DNA of 64,000 bases, taken from contig CAMDNQ010000004.1 of assembly GCA_945903265.1 (NCBI GenBank), positions 124,001-188,000 of the forward strand, read 5' to 3'. The stretch is from Candidatus Sulfopaludibacter sp. SbA3 (GTDB lineage: Bacteria; Acidobacteriota; Vicinamibacteria; Vicinamibacterales; UBA2999). A program made the position numbers and the translations under genes. Position 1 is the stretch's first letter. Each line of letters starts with the position of its first letter. The notes under the pieces were generated by a model that worked only from the letters and a program-made list of their open reading frames with translations, had not been told where the DNA came from and did not search any database. This document shows positions 1 to 8,181 of the stretch, in pieces.

Positions 1-75
1 GCTGTTCCCGAGCGCGGCACGCATGATGTTGCGGCCAATCCGCCCGAACCCGTTAATTCCGACTCGCACTGCCAT
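1..75 (-). CDS. gap: Glyceraldehyde-3-phosphate dehydrogenase, N-terminal fragment
   Basis: Reading the minus strand from ATG at 75 gives 25 codons with the Rossmann signature VGINGFGRIGRN, the diagnostic NAD-binding start of GAPDH. The enzyme oxidises glyceraldehyde-3-phosphate in glycolysis. The remainder, including the catalytic Cys, lies outside the window. It is transcribed divergently from waaA across a gap of about 115 bases. The identity is secure from the N-terminus alone. Confidence 0.93.
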   Translation of the reverse strand, partial: MAVRVGINGFGRIGRNIMRAALGNS

Positions 76-152
76 TCCGTGTCCTCCTCGCACCTTCGCA
101 CCCCGCACCCACGCACGGTGGCGTAGCGAACCCCTCATGTTACTGACGCGCC

Positions 153-181
153 TTGAAGAGGGTCAATCGCAGAGCTAATCT
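153..181 (+). promoter_or_regulatory. Candidate promoter of the LPS-core operon
   Basis: TTGAAG (153-158), a 17-base spacer and TAATCT (176-181) match a sigma-70 layout. The -10 lies only 8 bases before the GTG start of waaA and no Shine-Dalgarno is visible, so the transcript may be leaderless or nearly so. This is prediction only. Confidence 0.45.
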
Positions 182-189
182 AACGTCGG

Positions 190-1524
190 GTGTACTTCCT
201 TTACAGCCTGACCACGCTTCTGGTGCTGCTGGCGCTGTCGCCGTACTTCGTCTACCAGGCGCTGCGGCACAACAAGTACGTCGGCAGCCTGAAGCAGCGG
301 CTCGGTTATCTCCCCGTGTCGCTGAATCGTGATGGCGTGGATTCGATCTGGGTTCACGCGGTGTCGGTCGGCGAAGTGCTGGCGGCCCGCCTCCTGGTCA
401 GCGACCTCCGGCGGCAGTACCCGGGGCTCCGCGTCTTTCTGTCGACGACCACCCGCACGGGCCAGGAGCTGGCACGGCGCCAGGTCGCCGACGTGGACGG
501 CGTCTTCTACTTTCCCTTCGACTGGACGGTCACCGTCCGCCGCACCCTCGCTATCGTCAAGCCGCGGCTCTTCGTGATGATCGAAACGGAGATCTGGCCG
601 AATCTGCTGCGCGAGTGCCGGCGCCGCGGCATCAGGACGATGCTCGTCAACGGGCGCATCTCGTACCGGTCGTTTCCGCGGTATCTGCTGGTGAAACCGA
701 TGTTCCGGCGGGTCCTTCGCGACATCAATCGCTTCTGCGTGCAGAGCGAGGACATGACGCGGCGCCTTGTGCGGCTCGGCGCGGATCGCGACCGCATCAC
801 CGTCACCGGCAGCCTCAAGTTCGATTCGCTGGAGTCGGTACCCGCGCTCCCGCGCGGCGGGCAGCGCGTGCTGCGCTCCTTCCGGCTCGCGCCGCAGCGC
901 CAGGTTCTGGTGGCCGGCAGCACGCTCAAAGGGGAGGATGAGGCGGTCATAAGCGCCTTCAATCACCTGCGGGCGCGCGGCGGCAACCCGCTGCTCGTGC
1001 TCGCGCCGCGGCGGCCGGAACGCTTCGATGACGTCGAGCGGCTGTGCCGGCAGGAAGGCCTGGCGACCATCCGGCGCAGCGATCTTCCGATCGATGCGGA
1101 GCCGCGCGAGGATGCCGTGGTGCTCGACACGATTGGCGAGCTGGCCGAGCTCTATCAGATCGCGACTGTGGTGTTTGTCGGCGGCAGTCTCGTCGCCGCC
1201 GGCGGCCACAACATCCTCGAGCCGGCGTTCTACGGCAAGCCGATCGTGTTCGGCCCGCACATGGAGAACTTCGCGGAAATCTCGGAAACGTTCCTGAGCA
1301 ACGACGCCGCGATCCAGGTGCAGTCGCCGCACGAGCTCGATGAGGCGATCATCGGCCTGATGGGCGATCCGGTCCGGCGTGCGCGCCTCGGCGCGGCGGC
1401 GCGCGCGCTCATCGACGCGAACCGCGGCGCGAAAGAGAAGACCATGGCGGTCGTGACCGCGCTGCTGCCGCCGGAAGACCGCGGTCGCGGTGCCGTCGTT
1501 CGTCCCTTCCGCGTGGTCAATTGA
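190..1524 (+). CDS. waaA: 3-deoxy-D-manno-octulosonic acid (Kdo) transferase
   Basis: A 444-residue protein starting at GTG, of usual WaaA length. It has an N-terminal membrane anchor (FLYSLTTLLVLLALSPY), then the GT-B donor/acceptor domains. The motif VHAVSVGEV places the expected catalytic Glu near residue 62. The C-terminal half carries VAGSTLKGEDE and GGSLVAAGGHNILEPA, typical of CMP-Kdo binding in WaaA. It transfers Kdo from CMP-Kdo to the lipid A precursor at the inner membrane. It is the first gene of the operon and overlaps lpxK by 4 bases, implying translational coupling. Long antisense frames here are shadows. Confidence 0.93.
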   Translation: MYFLYSLTTLLVLLALSPYFVYQALRHNKYVGSLKQRLGYLPVSLNRDGVDSIWVHAVSVGEVLAARLLVSDLRRQYPGLRVFLSTTTRTGQELARRQVADVDGVFYFPFDWTVTVRRTLAIVKPRLFVMIETEIWPNLLRECRRRGIRTMLVNGRISYRSFPRYLLVKPMFRRVLRDINRFCVQSEDMTRRLVRLGADRDRITVTGSLKFDSLESVPALPRGGQRVLRSFRLAPQRQVLVAGSTLKGEDEAVISAFNHLRARGGNPLLVLAPRRPERFDDVERLCRQEGLATIRRSDLPIDAEPREDAVVLDTIGELAELYQIATVVFVGGSLVAAGGHNILEPAFYGKPIVFGPHMENFAEISETFLSNDAAIQVQSPHELDEAIIGLMGDPVRRARLGAAARALIDANRGAKEKTMAVVTALLPPEDRGRGAVVRPFRVVN

Positions 1525-2549
1525 CCGTTCTCAGCAGCCTGTACGGCCGCGCGACCGCCCTGCGGCGCTCCTGGTACGCGGGCGATCGCAGCCGCAGCCG
1601 GCGCTTGCAGCAGCCCGTCATCAGCGTCGGCAATCTCTCGCTCGGGGGCAGCGGCAAGACACCCGTGGTCGCGACGCTGGCACGCATGCTCGTCGCCGCC
1701 GGCGAACGGCCCTCCATTCTCAGCCGCGGGTACCGGCGGCCCGACCCCTCGAGTGGAGTCGTCATCGTCAGCGACGGCCGGGCGGTGCTGGCCACCGCCG
1801 CGCAGTCGGGCGACGAACCGCTGATGCTGGCGCGGACCGTCGCCGGCGCGGCCGTCGTCGTCTCGTCCAATCGCTTCGAGGCGGGCACGCTTGCTGAGAC
1901 TCGCCTCGGTTGCACGGTGCACATCCTCGACGACGGCTTTCAGCACGTGCAGCTGGCGCGCGACGTGAATTTACTCGTGGGGTCGAGAAGGGATCTGGAC
2001 GACCGCGTGGTGCCGTCCGGCACGCTGCGCGAGCCGCTGACCGCCGCGGGCGCGGCCGACGCTGTCCTGGTCGAAGGGTCTGACGAGGACCTTCAGGCCG
2101 TGAAGTTCGGGTTCGGCGTCAGCACCGCGTTCCGCGTGACGCGGCGATTTCATTCCGCCCGCGCGATCGGTGGGGACGCCGTCCCACGTCAACGCGTGAT
2201 TGCCGTCGCCGGGATCGCGCGCCCCGAACGGTTCTTCGCGGCGCTCCGCGATCAGGGCTGGGATATCGCGCGCGAGATTGTGTTTCGCGACCACCATTGG
2301 TTCAGTGCGAAGGACGTGCAGACCATCGAGCAGGCGGCGCGGGATGCGGGCGCGGCGGTGGTCATGACCACGGAAAAAGATGCGGCCCGGCTCGAAGGAT
2401 CTGCGGCGCGCACTCTGACGTGGGCCGTCCTACCGGTTGAGGCCGGCGTCGACGACCGTTTCGCCCCCTGGCTGGCGGGACGGTTGGCAGCGGCACGGCG
2501 GCAGCGGGGCGAGCCCGCCCCTTCGACAAGCTCAGGGCCTGGCGGCTGA
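1521..2549 (+). CDS. lpxK: Tetraacyldisaccharide 4'-kinase
   Basis: A 342-residue protein starting at TTG inside the waaA stop (ATTGA). The P-loop GGSGKT is at residues 42-47 and the family motif DDGFQH begins near residue 137. It phosphorylates the 4' position of the lipid A disaccharide at the cytoplasmic face of the inner membrane. The C-terminus is extended by a low-complexity tail encoded partly by a dispersed repeat (2517-2541), and the stop overlaps the next ATG by one base (TGATG). No N-terminal start upstream is possible without entering waaA. Confidence 0.92.
   Translation: MTVLSSLYGRATALRRSWYAGDRSRSRRLQQPVISVGNLSLGGSGKTPVVATLARMLVAAGERPSILSRGYRRPDPSSGVVIVSDGRAVLATAAQSGDEPLMLARTVAGAAVVVSSNRFEAGTLAETRLGCTVHILDDGFQHVQLARDVNLLVGSRRDLDDRVVPSGTLREPLTAAGAADAVLVEGSDEDLQAVKFGFGVSTAFRVTRRFHSARAIGGDAVPRQRVIAVAGIARPERFFAALRDQGWDIAREIVFRDHHWFSAKDVQTIEQAARDAGAAVVMTTEKDAARLEGSAARTLTWAVLPVEAGVDDRFAPWLAGRLAAARRQRGEPAPSTSSGPGG
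2517..2541. repeat. Short dispersed repeat around CTTCGACAAGCTCAGG
   Basis: The string CTTCGACAAGCTCAGG read on the minus strand encodes ALSLSKG, a peptide I recall as a recurrent low-complexity insertion in many bacterial genomes. Here it forms the C-terminal codons of lpxK just before its stop. Only one copy is in the window. Confidence 0.4.
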
Positions 2550-3478
2550 TGGCGGCGACCGGGAAACCATCCGGAAAACCCTCCGGGAAACCTTCGGGAA
2601 AACCTTCGGGAAAACACAGAGCCGAGGCGCTCACCGCCACGTTGATCCGTCACATGCTGCGGCCGCTGCCGATGTCGGCCGTCCGGGTGATTGGCCGCGG
2701 CATCGGACGGCTGGCGTACGCCGTGGACGGACAGCATCGGCGGATTGCGCTCGAGAATCTGGAGAACGCCTTTCCGGCGCGCCCCGAGAACGAGCGCCGC
2801 GAGCTGGCCCGCTCGATGTTCGCGCACTTCGGCGCGCTGCTCTTCGAGCTGCTCAAGTTCAGCACCTGGTCGCGCGAGCAGATGCTGGCGTCGTTCGAGA
2901 CCGAGGGGGAGGACCGCGTCCGGCAGGTCCTGCAGCAGGGGCGCGGCGTCCTATTTTTTACGGGGCACTTCGGATACTGGGAGATTCACGCGCTCGCGCA
3001 TGCGCTGCGGTTCGACCCGAACTCGGTCCTGGCCCGGCCGCTGGACAACCCGATTCTCGATGCGATGCTCGAAGCGATCCGGACGCGCACCGGCAACACC
3101 GTGATCCAGCGGCGCGGGGCGGTCCGGCGGATCCTCCGGACCCTCGCCAGCGGCCGCGGCGTCGCCATCCTGATCGACCAGCATCTGCACGAAGCCGATG
3201 CCGTCTACGTCGGCTTTTTCCAGCGTCCCGCGGCGACGACGTCGGCGCTCGCCGCACTGGCCCTGCGGACCGGCGCGCCTGTCGTGCCCGTCTTCGCCCT
3301 GCCGCTGCCGCACGGCCGCTATCGCCTGATCTACGAGCACCCCGTGGAACCGCCGCTCGGCGATACGCCAGACGCCATCCGCGAGTACACGCAGCGCTGC
3401 ACCGACGTGCTCGAGATGTATGTGCGCCGCCATCCGGAGCTCTGGCTGTGGATGCACCGCCGGTGGCGCAATGCCTGA
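2549..3478 (+). CDS. Lipid A biosynthesis acyltransferase (LpxL/HtrB family)
   Basis: A 309-residue protein of usual length for late lipid A acyltransferases. The H-x4-E catalytic motif reads HFGYWE with His near residue 140, followed by ARPLDNP and QRRGAVRRIL, typical of the family. It adds a secondary acyl chain to lipid A, fitting its place after lpxK. The N-terminus is odd: residues 5-22 are four GKPS repeats from a 12-base tandem array, before the membrane-proximal segment. The gene is coupled to lpxK by TGATG and overlaps waaF by 8 bases. LpxL versus LpxM specificity cannot be told. Confidence 0.88.
   Translation: MAATGKPSGKPSGKPSGKPSGKHRAEALTATLIRHMLRPLPMSAVRVIGRGIGRLAYAVDGQHRRIALENLENAFPARPENERRELARSMFAHFGALLFELLKFSTWSREQMLASFETEGEDRVRQVLQQGRGVLFFTGHFGYWEIHALAHALRFDPNSVLARPLDNPILDAMLEAIRTRTGNTVIQRRGAVRRILRTLASGRGVAILIDQHLHEADAVYVGFFQRPAATTSALAALALRTGAPVVPVFALPLPHGRYRLIYEHPVEPPLGDTPDAIREYTQRCTDVLEMYVRRHPELWLWMHRRWRNA
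2561..2617 (+). repeat. 12-base tandem repeat in the 5' end of the lpxL-type gene
   Basis: Four and a half units of GGGAAACC(A/T)TCC or GGAAAACC(C/T)TC(C/G) run from 2561 to 2617 and encode GKPS repeats. Units differ by one to three bases. Being a multiple of three, copy number can change without breaking the frame. Confidence 0.85.
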
Positions 3479-4466
3479 CCGCATCGTCGTCGTCGCGCCC
3501 AACTGGCTTGGCGACGTGGTGATGGCGCTGCCGGCCATCGCCGACATCCGGCGCGCGTTCCCCTCGGCGACGCTCACCGTCGCGGCCCGTCCGGGCGTCA
3601 CCGACGTCTTCACGATGGTGCCCGTCGTTGATGGTGTGACGCCGCCGGACCGCATCGCCGATGCAGGCGCGGACCTCGCAGTGCTCCTGCCGAACTCGTT
3701 CAGGAGCGCGTGGCTCCTCAAGAAGGCTGGTGTGCCTGAGCGCTGGGGCTATCGATCGGACTGGCGTGGTCCGCTGCTGACGCGCAGCGTGCGCCGTCCG
3801 TCCGGCAGCATGCACCAGGGGGCCTATTACCAGCATCTGACACGCGAGCTGGGGATCGACAGCGGCCCGCTGGAGCCTGCTCTGGCCGTATCCGACGTGC
3901 AGCGCGAGGCCGCGCGCCAATTTCTTTCCGAGCGCGGATGGCATCCGTCGCGCGCGCTCATCGTGTTTGCGCCGGGGGCGGCGTATGGGACCGCGAAGCG
4001 CTGGATTCCCGAATATGTCGCGCGCCTGGCCGCGCACCTCGTGCGCGAGCGCGGCGCCACGTGCGTGCTCGTCGGCAGCGCCGGCGACCGGCCGACGGCG
4101 ACGCAGGTCGTCGATGCGATCGACGCGGGCGCCGCGACGCACGTCATCGATGCCACGGGCGCGACGGCCATCCCGTTACTGGCCGGTCTGCTGGCGGTCA
4201 GTCAGGGGTGCGTCTCGAACGACTCGGGCGCCATGCACCTCGCCGCGGCCATCGGGACACCGCTTGTCGCGCCCTTCGGCCCCACCAATGAATTCGAGAC
4301 GGCGCCGCTCACGCGGGAAGGCCGATCCGCTACGGTCCTCACACATCCCGTCTGGTGCCGCCCCTGCATGCTGCGCGAATGCCCGATCGACCATCGCTGC
4401 ATGAAGGGGATCACCCCCGACCGCGTCTTCGCCGCAATGGACCGGATGCTATCCTCAACAACTTGA
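3471..4466 (+). CDS. waaF: ADP-heptose:LPS heptosyltransferase II
   Basis: A GT9 family protein of 331 residues. I chose ATG at 3471 (MPDRIVVVAPNWLGDVVMAL) because the conserved GT9 start APNWLGD follows directly; a longer frame back to 3420 has no similarity. The ADP-heptose site is seen as FAPGAAYGTAKRW and SNDSGAMHLAAAIGTPLVA. A Cys-rich C-terminal stretch (CRPCMLRECPIDHRC) is typical of WaaF. It adds the second L-glycero-D-manno-heptose to the inner core. The stop overlaps the hldA ATG by one base. Confidence 0.92.
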   Translation: MPDRIVVVAPNWLGDVVMALPAIADIRRAFPSATLTVAARPGVTDVFTMVPVVDGVTPPDRIADAGADLAVLLPNSFRSAWLLKKAGVPERWGYRSDWRGPLLTRSVRRPSGSMHQGAYYQHLTRELGIDSGPLEPALAVSDVQREAARQFLSERGWHPSRALIVFAPGAAYGTAKRWIPEYVARLAAHLVRERGATCVLVGSAGDRPTATQVVDAIDAGAATHVIDATGATAIPLLAGLLAVSQGCVSNDSGAMHLAAAIGTPLVAPFGPTNEFETAPLTREGRSATVLTHPVWCRPCMLRECPIDHRCMKGITPDRVFAAMDRMLSSTT

Positions 4467-5449
4467 TGGAGGCCTTAATTCGCGCGTTTCGCGGCAAACG
4501 GGTGGTCGTCATCGGCGACGTCGTCGCGGATGAATTCGTGTACGGGCGGGTCGCCCGCGTGTCGCGCGAAGCGCCCGTGCTCATCCTCGAGTACGACTCC
4601 TCCGAAATCGTGCCCGGCGGCGCCGGCAACGCCGCCAATAACATTGCGGCGCTCGGAGGGCAGGTGGCGCTTGTCGCCGCCCTGGGCCGCGACGATGCGG
4701 GGAAGCGCGTCGTGGCCGCCCTGCATCGCCGTGTCGATTCCAGGTTGCTGGCCCGGCGCAGCGACACCACGACAGCCGTCAAAACCCGCATTCTCGCGGG
4801 CGGCGTGCACTCGGCGAAGCAGCAGATCGTCCGGATCGACCGCGCCGCGTCGCGCACCGTAAGTCCAGGAAGCCGGCAGGCAATCGAAAAGGCCGCGCTG
4901 AGCGCGGTCAGCCAGGCCGACGCGGTGCTCGTGTCGGACTACGGATCCGGTCTTGTCACGCCGGCGCTCGTGCGCAGGATTGCCACGCAGCTTCGACGTG
5001 ACGCGCATCCGATCCCGATCCTCGTGGACTCTCGCTACAACCTCCTCGAGTACACGGGCCTGACGATGAGCACGCCGAACGAGTCGGAGGTCGAACAGGC
5101 GCTCGGCGTCCGGATTGGCGACGACCTTCGCGCGCTCGAGCGCGCGGGCCGCGAGATGCTGACGCGCACGAAGATGCAGGCGGTCCTCGTCACGCGCGGC
5201 AGCCGGGGCATGGCGCTCTTCGTCGCCGGCTCGCGGACGGTGCACATCCCCATTTCGGGCACCGAGTTCATCGTCGACGTGACTGGCGCGGGCGACACGG
5301 TCGTCGCGACCGTCACCCTCGCGCTTGCCTCGGGCGGCACGTTCGAAGCCGCGGCCCGGCTCGCCAATTACGCTGGCGGGATGGTCGTGATGAAGCGGGG
5401 GACGGCGACCGTGAGCGCCAACGAGCTGCGCGCAGCGCTCAATGGGTGA
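4466..5449 (+). CDS. hldA: D-glycero-beta-D-manno-heptose-7-phosphate kinase
   Basis: A PfkB-family kinase of 327 residues. The start at 4466 is set by the overlap with waaF (TTGATGG). PfkB signatures are [15 protein letters not shown] near residue 50 and [11 protein letters not shown] near residue 270, with the catalytic Asp in GAGD. It makes heptose-1,7-bisphosphate for ADP-heptose synthesis. Here the kinase and nucleotidyltransferase are two adjacent genes rather than the fused HldE of enterobacteria. It overlaps hldC by 8 bases. No gmhB phosphatase is seen between them. Confidence 0.92.
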   Translation: MEALIRAFRGKRVVVIGDVVADEFVYGRVARVSREAPVLILEYDSSEIVPGGAGNAANNIAALGGQVALVAALGRDDAGKRVVAALHRRVDSRLLARRSDTTTAVKTRILAGGVHSAKQQIVRIDRAASRTVSPGSRQAIEKAALSAVSQADAVLVSDYGSGLVTPALVRRIATQLRRDAHPIPILVDSRYNLLEYTGLTMSTPNESEVEQALGVRIGDDLRALERAGREMLTRTKMQAVLVTRGSRGMALFVAGSRTVHIPISGTEFIVDVTGAGDTVVATVTLALASGGTFEAAARLANYAGGMVVMKRGTATVSANELRAALNG

Positions 5450-5915
5450 CGTGCTCGACCGGCGGACGTTAGCCGAGCGGACTGCTGCCGATCGGGCGGC
5501 GGGCCGCACGATTGCGTTCGCCAATGGCGTCTTCGATCTGCTGCACGTCGGCCATGTCCGGTATCTGCAGGCGGCTGCCGCTGAAGGCGATCGATTGATC
5601 GTCGCGGTCAACGATGACGACTCGGTCAGACGGCTGAAAGGGGAGGGCCGGCCCATTCTCGCCGCCGCCGATCGCGCCGAGCTTGTCGCGGCGCTCCGCG
5701 GCGTCCACTACGTCGTCATTTTTCCAGAGCCGACCGTCGGCCCGCTCCTCGAGCTGCTCAAGCCTGACGTCCACTGCAAGGGCACCGATTACGCAGTCGA
5801 TACGGTGCCGGAGCGCGAGATCGTCAAGGCGTACGGCGGCCGGATCGCGATTGTCGGCGATCCGAAGGACCACTCCACTCGCGACCTGCTTGCGAAAATC
5901 GGAAAGGGTACGTAG
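5442..5915 (+). CDS. hldC: D-glycero-beta-D-manno-heptose 1-phosphate adenylyltransferase
   Basis: A 157-residue nucleotidyltransferase with the HxGH motif in [25 protein letters not shown] and [10 protein letters not shown], matching the RfaE domain II family. It activates heptose-1-phosphate to ADP-heptose, the donor for waaF and the following GT9 gene. Its stop codon TAG lies inside a palindromic repeat element (5910-5934), and the next gene's GTG overlaps that stop by one base. Confidence 0.93.
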   Translation: MGDVLDRRTLAERTAADRAAGRTIAFANGVFDLLHVGHVRYLQAAAAEGDRLIVAVNDDDSVRRLKGEGRPILAAADRAELVAALRGVHYVVIFPEPTVGPLLELLKPDVHCKGTDYAVDTVPEREIVKAYGGRIAIVGDPKDHSTRDLLAKIGKGT

Positions 5916-5934
5916 TGTCCGGCTTTAGCCGGAC
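5910..5934 (+). repeat. Palindromic element copy 1
   Basis: ACGTAGTG followed by the perfect stem TCCGGCTTTAGCCGGA. The TAG is the hldC stop and the overlapping GTG is the start of the next gene, so the hairpin sits exactly on a translational junction. Confidence 0.85.
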
Positions 5935-6982
5935 CGGCGTGAATAGCTTCCTCATCATCCGCCTCGGCTCCCTTGGCGACGTCATTCACGGGATTCCGGT
6001 GGCCGCGGCCCTCCGCAGCCACTACGCGCAGGCGCGCATCGACTGGCTCGTCGATCCGCGGTACGTCGAGCTGCTGGATCTCGTGGAATGCCTCGACAGC
6101 CGCATCCCGTTCGATCCCCGCGAGCTGACAAGCGGTAGCGGCGGTGCGCGGCGCACGCTTCGCGACCTGCGCACCGCGCAGTACGACGCGGTGATCGACC
6201 TGCAGGGACTCCTGAAATCTGCAGTCGTCGCGCGGCTGGTTGCGGGGAAGCGCACGATCGGGTTTCCGCGGCAGCATCTCCGTGAGCCGATGGCCCGGTT
6301 CTTCTACACCGATACACCCGACCCCGGGGACGCGCGCCATGTGATCCACAAGAACCTCGGGCTGCTGTCTGCCGTGGGCATCACCGATGCTGCGGTGCAC
6401 TTCCCGATTCGTATCCCACGTCTCTCTCCGAACGACATCACCTCGAGCAGCTACGCCATCGTGAATCCCGGCGCCGCGTGGCCGAACAAGCGATGGCCGC
6501 CGGATCGATTCGGGGCGGTCGCCGCGGCGATGCAGCGCGAGTTTGGTCTGCGGTCGATCGTGCTCTGGGGCCCTGGGGAAGAGTCACTCGCGGCCGCCGT
6601 CGCCGGCGCCTCGCAGGGCGCGGCCGAGGCGGCGCCGCCGACGCGCATCGACGACCTGGTCGCCCTGACGCGCGATGCGCGCGTGATGATTTCAGGCGAT
6701 ACAGGCCCGCTGCACATCGGTGGCGCGATGGGCACACCGCTCGTCGCGCTGTTCGGGCCGACCTATCCTGAGCGGAACGGACCCTGGTTGCCCCGCGACA
6801 TCGTCATTTCGCGCGTCTCGTCATGCGTGTGCCACTACGAACGCCGGTGCCGCAGGGCGGCGCCCTGCATCAACGAGATCACCGTGGCTGACGTCATGGA
6901 CGGCGTGCGCCGTGCCCTATTGGCAGATGTCGAGGCAGATGGCGGGGCACATAGCGCAGCGGATGGCGGGGCGGATGGCTGA
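5915..6982 (+). CDS. waaC: Heptosyltransferase I-like glycosyltransferase family 9 protein
   Basis: A 355-residue GT9 protein. The conserved N-terminal motif LIIRLGSLGDVIHGIP and the donor-site motif SGDTGPLHIGGAMGTPLVALFGP match WaaC/RfaC more than WaaF. It probably adds the first heptose to Kdo. The start GTG at 5915 lies in a palindromic repeat, giving the extra N-terminal peptide MSGFSRTG; the in-frame GTG at 5939 (VNSFLIIRLG) is the alternative and fits the family start better. The C-terminus ends in a low-complexity Ala/Asp/Gly tail (DGGAHSAADGGADG). It overlaps the next gene by 8 bases. Confidence 0.85.
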   Translation: MSGFSRTGVNSFLIIRLGSLGDVIHGIPVAAALRSHYAQARIDWLVDPRYVELLDLVECLDSRIPFDPRELTSGSGGARRTLRDLRTAQYDAVIDLQGLLKSAVVARLVAGKRTIGFPRQHLREPMARFFYTDTPDPGDARHVIHKNLGLLSAVGITDAAVHFPIRIPRLSPNDITSSSYAIVNPGAAWPNKRWPPDRFGAVAAAMQREFGLRSIVLWGPGEESLAAAVAGASQGAAEAAPPTRIDDLVALTRDARVMISGDTGPLHIGGAMGTPLVALFGPTYPERNGPWLPRDIVISRVSSCVCHYERRCRRAAPCINEITVADVMDGVRRALLADVEADGGAHSAADGGADG

Positions 6983-7505
6983 CGTACCCGGACGTCTGGC
7001 GCGGGCGCTGGCCCGCAGGCGCGTGACACTCGGGTTCGTCGGCGGACTTGTGGTCGTGCTGCTGTCGCTGCCGACCGTCGCCACGTGGACCGCGGGGCTC
7101 ATCATCGCGCTGATAGGGGAGTCCATCCGGTTCTGGGCAGCGGGGCACCTTGAGAAGGGGCGCGAGGTCACGCGGTCCGGTCCGTACCGATTCGTACGCC
7201 ATCCGCTGTACGTCGGGTCCACCATCATCGCCGGGGGTGTCGCGCTGGCGTCGCACAGCGTGGTCGTCGCCTTCGTGATTGCGCTCTACATGGCGGCGAC
7301 AATCGCGGCCGCGGTCCGGACCGAGGAAGCGGATCTCCGCCGCGCGTTCGGCTCAACGTACGACGACTACAGTGCGTCGCGAGCGCCGGCCATGACACGG
7401 AGATTCAGCTTCGAGCGCGCGATTCGGAACCGGGAATACCGCGCGGTGGCAGGGGTCGCGCTCGGTTTTGCGCTGCTTGGATTGAAGGCGCTGGCACTGC
7501 AGTAG
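6975..7505 (+). CDS. Isoprenylcysteine carboxyl methyltransferase-like membrane protein
   Basis: A 176-residue protein starting at ATG 6975, which overlaps the upstream stop by 8 bases. It has three to four hydrophobic segments and the ICMT/PEMT motif GPYRFVRHPLYVG, with Glu and Asp residues following (RTEEADL) that bind S-adenosylmethionine in the family. The substrate is unknown; such proteins are common as orphan membrane methyltransferases in bacteria. It is the last gene of the LPS operon, with a tRNA promoter starting over its final codons. Confidence 0.75.
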   Translation: MADVPGRLARALARRRVTLGFVGGLVVVLLSLPTVATWTAGLIIALIGESIRFWAAGHLEKGREVTRSGPYRFVRHPLYVGSTIIAGGVALASHSVVVAFVIALYMAATIAAAVRTEEADLRRAFGSTYDDYSASRAPAMTRRFSFERAIRNREYRAVAGVALGFALLGLKALALQ

Positions 7506-7512
7506 GTATAAT
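7482..7512 (+). promoter_or_regulatory. Candidate tRNA promoter
   Basis: TATAAT at 7507-7512, a perfect -10, lies 19 bases upstream of the tRNA-Val acceptor stem. TTGAAG at 7482-7487 is a possible -35 with a long 19-base spacer. Confidence 0.5.
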
Positions 7513-7531
7513 GGGTTTTTGGCGTGTAGGC

Positions 7532-7604
7532 GGGCGGTTAGCTCAGTTGGTAGAGCACCGGCTTTACACGCCGGCTGTCGCAGGTTCGAGCCCTGCACCG
7601 CCCA
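7532..7604 (+). tRNA. tRNA-Val (anticodon TAC)
   Basis: Acceptor stem GGGCGGT (7532-7538) pairs with ACCGCCC (7597-7603), with discriminator A at 7604. The D arm is GCTCAGTTGGTAGAGC, the anticodon stem CCGGC/GCCGG with loop TTTACAC (anticodon TAC), and the T arm carries GGTTCGAGCC. The terminal CCA is not encoded. Confidence 0.95.
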
Positions 7605-7617
7605 ATCAACGACGATC

Positions 7618-7694
7618 GGGGTCGTAGTTCAGTTGGTTAGAACGCCGCCCTGTCACGGCGGAGGCCGCGGGTTCGAGTCCCGTCGACCCCGCCA
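7618..7694 (+). tRNA. tRNA-Asp (anticodon GTC)
   Basis: Acceptor stem GGGGTCG (7618-7624) pairs with CGACCCC (7684-7690). The anticodon stem CCGCC/GGCGG encloses loop CTGTCAC, anticodon GTC. The T loop is GTTCGAGTC, and CCA is encoded at 7692-7694. It lies 13 bases after tRNA-Val, so the two are probably co-transcribed. Confidence 0.95.
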
Positions 7695-7723
7695 ACCTTC
7701 ACTCGCGTTGCGAGCAAGGTTGG
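7692..7723 (+). terminator. Hairpin after the tRNA pair
   Basis: Arms CCAACCTT and AAGGTTGG, extended inside by CTCGC/GCGAG around GTT, form a strong stem that begins at the tRNA-Asp CCA. There is no T-run after it, so it may act in tRNA 3' processing or as a factor-assisted terminator. Confidence 0.45.
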
Positions 7724-7743
7724 CCCACCCGATCACGTAAAAG

Positions 7744-7786
7744 ACGTAGTGTCCGAAAAGTACGTAGTGTCCGGCTTTAGCCGGAC
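7744..7786 (+). repeat. Palindromic element copy 2 with a truncated half copy
   Basis: ACGTAGTGTCCG at 7744-7755 is a half unit; directly after it 7762-7786 holds a full unit, ACGTAGTG plus TCCGGCTTTAGCCGGA, identical in its core to copy 1 at 5910. It lies between the tRNAs and a minus-strand gene. Confidence 0.8.
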
Positions 7787-7792
7787 CTCGCG

Positions 7793-8101
7793 TTAGACGA
7801 CGCGTTCGAGATGCGTTCGGCGATCCGGCCCGCGCAGAGCCGTGCGTCGATCGCTGCCGCGCCGCCGGTTGCCCGAATCGACGCGTTCGAGCCGGAAACC
7901 CTTGCCGACCAGCCGCCGCTCGAGCTCGGACTGGTGGCGCACGCATTCCATCGTGTCGTCTGCCTGATGGATGGTGCTGTCGCTGCCTGGGCCGTTCACC
8001 AGAAGCGTCTGCCCGTTACTGGTATTTACGCGAATAATTCGTACGGATTCAGCCCCGCGCGTGAATAGCCAGGCCGTCTCGACGGCGCCAATCATCGACA
8101 T
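7793..8101 (-). CDS. Small hypothetical protein
   Basis: A 102-residue frame on the minus strand with plausible codon use and no competing plus-strand gene. The N-terminal half is mixed (VRIIRVNTSNGQTLLVNG); the C-terminal third is Arg-rich (RRRGSDRRTALRGPDRRTH). No family is recognised. It lies in an otherwise empty 500-base stretch between the tRNAs and the next gene, which supports but does not prove coding. Confidence 0.5.
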   Translation of the reverse strand: MSMIGAVETAWLFTRGAESVRIIRVNTSNGQTLLVNGPGSDSTIHQADDTMECVRHQSELERRLVGKGFRLERVDSGNRRRGSDRRTALRGPDRRTHLERVV

Positions 8102-8181
8102 CCGGCTAACTCTCGCATTTCTAAGGCGCGCGCGAAAGCACAGCCGTTACTCATGAATGGTTGAGGTAGCGTCTTTGTCGA

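Noticed and set aside
6720..6974. N-terminal extension of the ICMT-like protein
   Set aside because: It lies inside the WaaC-type gene in another frame and shows no family similarity; ATG 6975 gives the normal length.
7532..7786. tRNA pair as an integration site for an island
   Set aside because: No integrase gene or direct repeat of the tRNA 3' end was found in the window; nearby repeats are the palindromic family.
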